Shown here one piece after another: positions 56,094-64,000 of a stretch of 64,000 nucleotides of DNA. The stretch comes from Limnanthes douglasii subsp. nivea (Eukaryota; Streptophyta; Magnoliopsida; Brassicales; Limnanthaceae), in contig JAUPFV010000001.1 in NCBI GenBank assembly GCA_036936605.1, positions 216,905,530-216,969,529 of the forward strand, written 5' to 3'. Within the stretch, counting starts at the first letter, position 1; each line of letters opens with the position of its first letter. The notes beneath the pieces are model-generated. The model did not search any database. It had not been told where the DNA came from and saw only the letters and a list, made by a program, of their open reading frames with translations. The translations under genes and the position numbers were made by a program.

Positions 56094-59044
56094 ATGTTCA
56101 CAGCAAGAACAGCTCTAATCAAGGGTGGCTGGCTTAATCTCTCAGAATTGGAGAAAGCTCAAAGGGTTGAAAAAGAGAAAAGACTTGCAGCAGGACTTCC
56201 AGCGTCGCCTGTCGAGAAACCAGACCCTTCAATCGAAGAATCTGATAGAGGTTCGTCTTCTTCGAAAGGTACGAAACCCAGAAAACTCTTTCAATCAACA
56301 CTTTCTCCCATAGTATCTGGCTCTTCAGTTCAAGAGTCGATCCCTATCGTTGAACCGGGGGTCACTGTCATAAGTGTCAGGAAGAAATCCACTTTCATTG
56401 CTATGGGGTCCGACTCCGATCATTCTCCAGACCAACTAATCATGAAAAGACCAAGCAGATTGGTTAAGGGACTTTCTTCGAAAAATACCAGCGATTCAGG
56501 GTCCGGGGCAACTGTTAGGACTCTCCGGGAAAGGCCAGTCGGTCCGGGGGCTAGCAGCCCATTACCTCCCAAGGAAACTTCGACCTCAGAAACTCAAACT
56601 GAGGTGAGAACTCAAAAACATACAAAGAGTCAACAGTCCGGAGGATCAGCTGTGCCAAGCTTCATCCCTCCTCAGGCTGTTTCTGCTGAAGCTCCCCCAA
56701 CAATAATGGAGGAGAGGATGGAAGACTCCACTGAGGAGGTTAGGTTTGAGTCCGAGTCTTCCGGACAAGCTGAAACTGCTGTAGTTTTTGCCAAGAAGGG
56801 CAAAGAGGACTTGTATCTGAGACATCCGGATCTGCCGGAGAGCCTCGAAGGGAGAGTAGGGCCCTGCTTTCATAAGGTAGAGTTCAAGTACCTTTTATCT
56901 CTGTTAAATACCAAGTATGCGTTTATCCATACTAAAGATCTGGGACGATTTCGTACTAAGTGGGGGATCCCTGAAAATGTAAAAATTCGAATTCCCATCG
57001 ATCCGGAGACCCCGATGGATTGCAAAAGGAACGAGATAGTCTTCTTTACGGAGCTATTCAACTGGGGACTTAGGTTCCCACTGGATCCAGAGATAGTGCG
57101 CTATTTCCACCTAGTCAAGCTATGTCCATCACAGCTAAGCCCTAACGGATGGTACACCTTGATGTCATGCATTATGGCATCTAGGTTGTCCGGAATCCCT
57201 CTTCCAATGGAAGAGTTCGCTGCTGTAGCTAGTTTGTGCAAACACCATCAGTTCCCTTTCTATCACTTTAACATGGGGAACGATCTGAAAGCTGTGGATG
57301 ATCTCCTGGAGTCGGAGAGCAAGTGGAGGAGCCAGTTCTTGTTTGTGAGTGGCTCGTGGGAGAATGGCAAGAAAATCAAGGCCGGGGAGAATCCTAGCCT
57401 TATTCGAAGTAGATGGAGGAGCGATCGTAAGTTTTAATTTAAGTTTCTATTCGAATTTCTCTTTTCGTTTAGTTTATGCTAATCAGTTACTTTCTTGTTT
57501 TATCAGAGCTGCTAAAGGAGTTCGGAGACTACCTTAAAGCCGGACAGGTTACCTGTGGCAAGATAAACGCATGGGCCGCGGAGAACTGGGAGAACCGGTT
57601 TCACAAAGCTTTTACCCCTGGGAATTTAGCGAGATCCCACCTGTGGAACACCACAGGTCGAAGGGATCTAACCTGGGAGGAGTTCTCCACCCCTCCTGAT
57701 GAAGATGTAGTGCTGAGAAGGTCTCATGAACTGGATGGGACCCTCTTCCTTCCTGCCCGGGCCAAAGCCCCAAGTAAAATGAAGGGCAAGAAGAAGAAAG
57801 GCAGGACAGCAGTAGAGGATTCAGAGAAAGAGGCTCCCACAGGTTCAGTGGTGCCAGCCCAGGCTCAAGTTGATGCAAACCTTCTACAAGTGGTAGAACT
57901 GGAGAGTGAGAAGCAAAGGGTGAACTCCCCAAAACCTACAAGGGCTTCTAAACGGACTCGCAAACAAGCGAGTGACAGGGAAGTCAAAAAGAAAAAGACT
58001 TCTCAAAGTGAAGAGCTCACTCTCCGGGATCCGGAGCCCACCTTCCCAACCGATCCGACATTGGCTGAAGAGATCCCGGGGAATCTTAACGAAGGGATTC
58101 CAAGGGAATTCCATACCGATGAGATCGAAAGGGGAGAGATTAACATGGATGAAGTGGACGTCACCGGTCTGGGTCCTCTAGGTGACTACTTCCTTGGCCT
58201 GTCTAGAGATGAGTTCGCAGGGCCATATGTTCCCCCAAGTAGCTCCAACACGGTAAACTTCAATGGTAGGACTTTCTTGGTTTCCAGTGAGAGGGATGTC
58301 ATAGCTCATTCCCTCCTTAGGAACGTGCAACCAGTACTCATCCTGGAAAGGCAAGTCCGGAGTCAGGCAGACACCATCAAAGACCTCAAATCTGAGAAGG
58401 AGAAGCTGTCCGAAAACCTCAGGACTGCTACTACTAAGGTTGACTTGCTTAAGGAGTCGAACGAACAGCTAAAGAAGAAACAAGAGGAAAGCAACACAAA
58501 AGTTGTTTCTTTAGAAGAGACCGTAAAAGATCTCCGGGCTAAGCTATCCGGATTGGAGAAGGACTTGACAGCCTCAAGAGGAGAGACTGCAGCACAGGAG
58601 AAGCTTGTCACCAACCTGACTACTGACAAACTTGCTTTAGAGAATGCAGTGACTCAGGCTGTTGAGGAGAAAGCTGCTTTGGTGAAGGATCAAGAGGCCA
58701 TGATCAAGGCCAAAATCAACGCTTATGCCAGGGAGATGATACAGAGTGAAGAATTAATGATTGAGAAAGTAAAGTCCGATATGGTCCTCCTGTTTCACGA
58801 GAAGTTCCCGAAGAGGAGACTAGGGGACTTATGGCGTTATGTGGATGACGATGACCTCCCCTACTGGACCATGGTTGATGAAGGGTACACTGATATATCC
58901 TCGTCTGGTGACGAAGAGGAAACCGGAGAGAGTCCAGGTGAGGAAGAGGTTGACCCCAAAGGCAAGAAGGTCATTGAGGAAAAAAGCGATATCAAGAGCA
59001 AGAAAACAGATGAGGGTGAGCCATCTTCAAAGGCTCCACCTTAA
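56094..59044 (+). CDS. Intact two-exon extra gene of the Tat family
   Basis: Exon 1 is 56094-57426 and exon 2 is 57507-59044. The 80-bp intron starts GTAAGT and ends TATCAG; splicing keeps the frame (phase 1) and gives about 956 residues without a stop. Residues 1-240 are Ser/Lys/Pro-rich. About 245-445 resemble the 'putative gypsy type transposon' domain (PF04195), with LDPEIVRYFHLVK and QLSPNGWYTL. Exon 2 has a conserved AWAAENWENRFHKAF...RSHLWN region, a basic stretch, a long coiled coil (about residues 725-860) and an acidic end. In the normal element it lies antisense to gag-pol. No signal peptide or membrane segment. Function unknown; a nuclear or RNA-binding helper role is only a guess. 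It is the only long intact gene of the family here. Confidence 0.85.
57427..57506 (+). other. Intron of the extra gene, element 3
   Basis: 80 bp, T-rich, GTAAGT donor and TTATCAG acceptor. Elements 1 (8836-8915, 80 bp) and 2 (24036-24116, 81 bp) have the intron at the same codon. Confidence 0.85.
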
Positions 59045-59485
59045 TTTATAATTTGTTTTGTTTATCTTTTACTTGAACCAAAGTCCTTGGAAGGCCAAGG
59101 CACCTTTTTTGTGATGTTGTCCGTTCGGACAGATTTTTGTTCTGCACCCAAACTTGTTTAAAAAGTCCTTGGAAGGCCAAGGCAATTTTAAGTTGTTGAA
59201 TGGATGTTTTGTTTTGCTCAACCATTCTCTTCTTTCATATTCTGTTTAAATAGTCTTGAGTTATTGTGTTGTGAGAGTGTTTAATTTCTCTGGCTAGAAT
59301 TTAAGTAGCCCTTAGACCTTTCAGTCCGGATAGTATGACAATCAACAGAATTTTGCAAAAACTTAGAAAATTATTTAAGAAGGCTCCAAGTTTTATTTAA
59401 AGCTCTCCGTGGCGCCGAAGAGAGGAAGTGGTATGCCCCCAAATATTTACATGGATGTTTAAACAAGTAAATATTTACATAAGTT
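59045..59485. other. Convergent 3' region of element 3
   Basis: Non-coding. Two CCTTGGAAGGCCAAGG hairpins at 59084-59100 and 59166-59182, both preceded by AAGT or AAAGT, lie shortly after the stop of the extra gene. The inverted integrase starts at 59486. Confidence 0.65.
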
Positions 59486-59878
59486 TTATTCCAAGTACAT
59501 TCGAAGGTGTTCAATATTCCAAGGGTGAGTTAAAACCCTGCCATCTTTGTCTTCTAACCAGTACGTTCCAGGCTTGATTCTTTCAACCACAGTATAGGGA
59601 CCCTCCCAAGTTGGGGCCAGCTTTCCGAAGAGCTTTTCTTTAGTATGCAAGAAAACTTTCCTCAATACTTTATCTCTTGGTTGAAAGTCCCTTCTTTTAA
59701 CTTTAGAAGCAAACCTGCTTCTCATCAAGCCTTGATAGTGTGCCACTCTAAGATGAGCTTTTACTCGCCTTTCTTCAATTAAATCAAGTTGATTTCTAAC
59801 TGCGATTTCATTAGCCTGTCCGGAGAAGTTGTGGACTCGAAAGGAGGGGAGTGTCTTCTCTATGGGGGCTACTGCATC
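59486..59878 (-). pseudogene. pol (integrase): Integrase C-terminal part, inverted
   Basis: Reads from 59878 downward: the GATGCAGTAGCCCCC start matches element 1 near 6438, then PSFRVHNFSGQANEIAV, HYQGLMRSRFASK, GPYTVVERIKPGTYWLEDK and the end EHLRMYLE at 59486. It is exactly the piece missing from the integrase cut at 55147. The last five bases, GCATC (59874-59878), are the inverse of the GATGC at 55143. Confidence 0.92.
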
Positions 59879-60391
59879 TGATGAGTCCGAATTCGAAGTG
59901 CTCCCCGGAAGGGCAGTCCAAAGTACATCTCCCCGTGAATTCGGACAGGCTCCAAGTATTTAATTCGAACAGGACTTTTTTACCGGGCAGATGATTTCGA
60001 ACACTGTAAACTTAAGGCAGTTCGAACTATGACTAAAGTACTAAAAAACCTAAACACTATCTGACTAAGCTACCTGCACATCTGCTTAAAACTTATGGGT
60101 CTTTAAACATGACCCGGGTCCATTAAACTTGACCCGAAAGCCCATAAGGGCCCAAATTTAACACTATAAATGCCCAACCACCAGCATTAACTATGGGTAA
60201 GAAAAATTGACTGCTGCCAAGCTGCACAATTCTCTCTCCACCCTTAAAACACTGTGAAACACCCTTAAAACACTGTGAAACACCCTTAAACACTGTGAAA
60301 CACCTTTAAACACTGTTAAACACCCTCACGCCACCTTAAAACTCCACTTAAAATTACCAGCCTACCCTTAGGCAACTTTTATCCACACCCA
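59879..60391 (+). repeat. Second direct LTR of Tat element 3
   Basis: 513 bp, starts TGATGAGTCCG and ends TCCACACCCA. Its outer end is joined to the inverted integrase piece, its inner end to a normal primer site and gag. Confidence 0.93.
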
Positions 60392-60410
60392 ATTGGCGAC
60401 CACAGTGGGA
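60392..60410 (+). other. Primer binding site, second copy of element 3
   Basis: ATTGGCGACCACAGTGGGA directly follows the LTR, as in element 1. Confidence 0.7.
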
Positions 60411-60463
60411 GGCGACGGTGCCTGAATCAAGCATTCAAAACCAAGTAAAGAAATTCTGTCCGA

Positions 60464-62783
60464 ATGAATCCGGATAATCCAGAGCTTCCACCAGCTTTGC
60501 TCGAAGTGGTGGAAGAGAACGATGAATATACTGTCCAAGAGCGTGACAGGTTGAGGGTTGAAATAGAAGCTCTGAGGGCTGAGAAGGCCAAGATGGGCAT
60601 GAAGGAGAAATCCAAAGCGTCAGTTGCTTATCGCTCTGATAACCCTTGAGAGCATGAGGCTTCAAAAACTCATGTGAGCACTAAAAAGACACATGCCAGT
60701 TCTAAAAAGTCTCACCGGTCCAAGCCTGTGGAGAGTTCTGACTCAAGTTCAGAATCTTCGGACAGCTCTTCGGACAGTGAGGGAAATGAAAAATCCTTGT
60801 CCTCCAGTAGTGATGAGGGGCGAACCAGGAAAAAAGAGAAGCAAGTTAAAAAGTATTCCAGAAAAAGAGATCATCATGGAAGAATGAAAAGGCACATTGG
60901 GAAAGGATCATCTCACAACCGAAGGCATGTAGACCGGATGCTGGTAGATCCTTTCGCCTTCCATGATGAGCCAGGTATCTTTGCAACACCTAATGAGGAT
61001 ACTGCGTTCAGTCGTGGGAGGAATTGGAGGCAATCGCCTTTGTCTTCTAAAATACTGTCCGGAAATCTCCCCAAGAGGTTTGATAGCACCAAGATGGAGA
61101 AGTACGATGGCAGTACTGATCCAGACAATCATCTGGAGTAATTCAAGAACTTCATGATGAACTTTGATGATGATGATAAACTGCTCTGCAGGGCATTCTC
61201 CCAATCCTTCACGGGGAGTGCTCTGAAGTGGTACAACAGCCTTCCTCAGGGTTGTATCAGAGACTTTGATACTTTTTGGGTGGCCTTTCGAAGGCAATTT
61301 GTGGGGAGTAAGGAGTTAAAGGGTAATGGAGATAACATAATCCATTGTGCCCAAGAACCAAATGAATCGTTAAAGGAGTACATAAGTCGTTTTGTGAACA
61401 CAAAAAACGGCTGGCTGATTGCTTTGAACAAGTGGCAATAGCGTCCCTGAGACAAGGTTTGAACCCGGGCAACCTGGCCGATTCAGTAACCAGGAAGAAG
61501 GCCATGACCTGGGGAGGATTGTTAAATCAAGTTGGCAAACAAATAAATGTTGATGAAACAAAGAAGACCAGGGTGCACAGACAGGTGAGATCCACCCCGG
61601 TGGCACCAGCTCCAAATCAAAACCAATCCGGGAACAAAGCTAGAGAAACCGGACAGGGGAATGGAAGGGGAAAAACTCAGTCTCAACCAGCTGCTCCTGC
61701 ACAAAGCCAACAGTCTAGAAACAAAAGGGGACCATGGGTCCAACCGGAGTGGTTTGCAGAACTCAAAGAAAGTGTGGCAACCATTTTTGATAAAACAAAA
61801 GATGAAGTACACTACCGGAGACCAGCAACCTTGCAGTCTCCCAGAGAACATCGAAACAGTTCTTTTTGTCAATATCACAATGATATTGGCCATACTACTG
61901 ATGATTGCATAGCATTGAAACAAGAGGTTCAAAACCTGATCGAAAGAGGGAAATTGGGTGCATACGTTAAAAGGAGAGGAGGCAACAGGCCTGACAACAC
62001 TCACCGGGCTGGTCCGGTTAATGCTGCCCCAGAGGGGGCTATGGTAATCATTGAAAGGTTTGATGTGGAATCTGAATACTTGGATCCTGATCCAACAAGA
62101 AACAGAGTGGGTGCAATAGAGGAGCGTTCTAGGTCGGTCTCCGGGCTCATTAAATTCTTCGAGTCCTTGACAATTTTCGGAGGGGACACTGTAACGGCTC
62201 CTACCACTTCATCAAGAAAAAGGCATGTTCATAATTTGGCTACCCAGCTAGAAGGGGGCATGACCTCTTATCAATCGTCAAGTTTATTCCCATTTATTGT
62301 CTTTGATGGGGATGATTTGAGAGACATTGCTGGCCCTCATGAAGATGCTGTTGTTATAGGAGCATCGATAGGGGGCAATGAGATAAGGCGAATCCTGGTA
62401 GATACTGGGAGCTCTGCCAATATCCTCTTCCTAGATACTTACAAGAAAATGAAAAATCCATCTGTGATTCAAAAGTCAGACAGATCGATCGTAGGCTTCA
62501 CGGGCAGCTCAGCCGATGTAATCGGTGAGTTCGAAGAAGAAGTATTGTTGGGCAGAGGCCCTTGCAAGAAAACAGTCAGAATACTTTTCATTGTGGTGGA
62601 TTGTCCCACTTGCTACAATGCTATTCTAGGGAGATCTTGGCTCTCTAGGATGCATGCAGTGGCTTCGACAGTCCATCAGTGTCTAAAATATGTTGTTCAG
62701 GGGCAGGTTGGGGTTGTCCGGAATGCTATGCCACTGCCTTGGCTCCACGAACTCTGGGGGCAGTCCGTATAAATGACCAATAG
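60464..62783 (+). pseudogene. gag-pro: gag-protease, second copy of element 3
   Basis: Almost identical to 49915-52256, with the same TGA (60647) and the same 1-bp loss near 61409. Private changes are a TAA at 61139-61141 and a 22-bp deletion near 62720, which shifts the frame so that it ends at 62772. It lacks the TGA of the first copy, so protease (LVDTGSSANILF) is open with the gag C-terminus (61432-62772). The shared CAATAGCAG site lies at about 62778-62786. Confidence 0.88.
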
Positions 62784-64000
62784 CAGTTTGAGGGCCTTTC
62801 TGGGGGTGAGGGTGAAATTGATGACCCCAGAGAGACCCCCTGAGTGTTGATCCCAGTTGAGGAGGTTGAAACACACTGCTTGGAAGAAGGAAAAATCGTC
62901 AAGATAGGATCCAAAATGCCACCAATATTGAAAGAAGGTATGTTGAAATTCTTAAAAGACCATCAGCATGTTTTTGCTTGGTGCAACGCTGATGTTACTG
63001 GAGTTCCATCAGAGGTGATTTCCCATCACCTATCTGTCTGGAGAGACGTGGCACCAGTGGTGCAAAAGAGGAGAGCTTTCTCAAAAGAAAAGGCTGATGT
63101 CATTGTACAAGAGGTTGACAGACTCACAAAGATGGGGCACATTAAAGAATCTCAGTACCCTTTGTGGACTGCCAATCCAGTCTTGGTAAAAAAGAAAAAC
63201 GGTAAATGGCGAATGTGCATTGACTTCACAGATCTCAATCGAGCTTGCCCAAAAGACTTGTATCCGGTTCCCCGGATAGATCAGTTAGTAGACTCTACTT
63301 CTGGGAACAAGCTACTCTCCTTCATGGATGCTTTCTCCGGGTACAATCAGATCCAGGTGGATCCAAAAGATCAAGAGCATACCACTTTTGTTACTGATAG
63401 AGGTCTGCACTGCTATAAGGTGATGCCCTTTGGCTTGAAAAATGCTGGGGCTACTAATCAAAGGTTAGTCAATAAGGCATTTGCTGATCAAATTGGAAGA
63501 AATATGGAGGTTTACATTGACGATATGATGGTGAAAAGTGTGGATGAGCAGCTGCACTTGTCCGACCTCCAAGAGACTTTTGCCAACCTGGCCAAGGTGA
63601 ATTTAAAGTTAAATCCTGAAAAATGTGTGTTCGGAGTGCAGTCCGGGAAGTTCTTAGGGTATATTATAAGTGAGCATGGAATACAGCCCGACCCGGACCA
63701 ACTCAATGCTTTGTTCCAAATGGAGCCTCCTCGAAACGTTAAAGAAGTATAGCGGTTAACGGGGAGGTTAGCAGCCTTGAACAGATTCATCTCCAGGTCT
63801 TCGGACAGATGTGCTCCATTCTTTCAAACCTTGAAGGGTGCAAAGGGGTTTGAGTGGACACCACAATGTGATGAGGCATTCAATGAAATTAAGAAGCATC
63901 TGTCCTCTCCCAAGACTTTGTTCAAACCAATCGATGGGGAGACTCTCTTTGTGTATCTGGCTGTTTCAAGTTGTGCCATCAGTGCTGTGTTAGTAAGGGA
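62784..64000 (+). pseudogene. pol: RT and start of RNase H, second copy of element 3 (cut by window end)
   Basis: RT motifs WRMCIDFTDLNRACPKD, FMDAFSGYNQI, MPFGLKNAGATNQ and YIDDMMV (about 63510) are present. A TGA near 62840 and a TAG at 63750-63752 interrupt the frame; the TAG is also in element 1 (about 4512) but not in the first copy. The sequence leaves the window in RNase H (VSSCAISAVLVR). Confidence 0.9.

Larger units (their letters stand above)
49329..64000 (+). mobile_element. Tat element 3: rearranged tandem/inverted element, runs off the window
   Basis: The order is direct LTR (49329), gag-pol to the integrase GMDA, inverted LTR (55148), inverted 3' part (polypurine tract, extra gene, integrase C-terminus) to 59878, direct LTR (59879) and a second gag-pol to 64000. 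The unit 49329-59878 is 10,550 bp, the length of one complete element (element 1 has 10,552). Both internal junctions have intact LTR ends and share GATGC. The left flank is LINE sequence with AAGGT. I read this as an inverted autointegration product joined to a resident element (see findings). Confidence 0.88.

Noticed and set aside
55148..59878. Simple nested insertion of a second, reverse element into the integrase of element 3
   Set aside because: A nested copy would end in a second inverted LTR followed by the rest of the direct integrase. Here the inverted part ends at the very same integrase base and meets a direct LTR.

Overview
The window reads as repeat-rich nuclear DNA of a flowering plant. 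This rests on Tat-type Ty3/gypsy elements with two RNase H domains, a Ty1/copia element primed at TGGTATCAGAGC, a Mutator-like element (MULE) carrying a plant mobile domain gene, a plant-type LINE with a DUF4283-like ORF1, and GT-AG introns. The species cannot be named. I see no ordinary host gene, rRNA, tRNA or CRISPR array; almost everything is transposon or transposon-derived.

Layout. 1-573 and 11126-19632 are copies of an AT-rich tandem repeat of about 2.5 kb, each with a (TA)n tract. Tat element 1 (574-11125, target duplication ATTAT) split that array. A copia element (19633-30160) interrupts the array at its right end and carries Tat element 2 (21822-27605, reverse, target duplication TACTT), which has lost gag, protease, RT and RNase H. 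30161-31246 holds a gypsy integrase relic and a 115-bp tandem duplication. 31247-39182 is a complete MULE bounded by inverted repeats and a 9-bp target duplication. It carries a plant mobile domain gene (+), an unknown 125-aa ORF (-), a transposase with an OTU-type tail (-), and three clusters of GCCA/TGGC hairpins. 39183-41039 is non-coding. About 41040-47000 is a heavily decayed reverse gypsy element. 47986-49328 is a LINE cut by the next insertion. 49329-64000 is Tat element 3, with an unusual inverted and tandem structure that runs off the window.

The Tat family. Each copy is built as LTR, PBS, gag-protease, RT-RNase H-second RNase H-integrase on the sense strand, then a large antisense gene of two exons split by an 80-81 bp intron, a polypurine tract and the LTR. 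The antisense gene is present in all three places. It keeps its splice sites, a G-box (CACGTG) and, in two copies, a TATA box about 100 bp upstream of the ATG. In element 3 it is fully open (about 956 aa), while every gag-pol copy in the window is broken.

Most striking structure. At 55147/55148 the element 3 integrase is joined to the outer end of an inverted LTR. At 59878/59879 the inverted remainder of the same integrase gene is joined to the outer end of a direct LTR. Both junctions use the same 5 bp (GATGC, and GCATC on the other strand). That is the expected product of a retrotransposon integrating into itself with inversion, and the unit (10,550 bp) is one full element long. The unit is followed by a second LTR-gag-pol copy, as if such a circle had been joined to a resident element.
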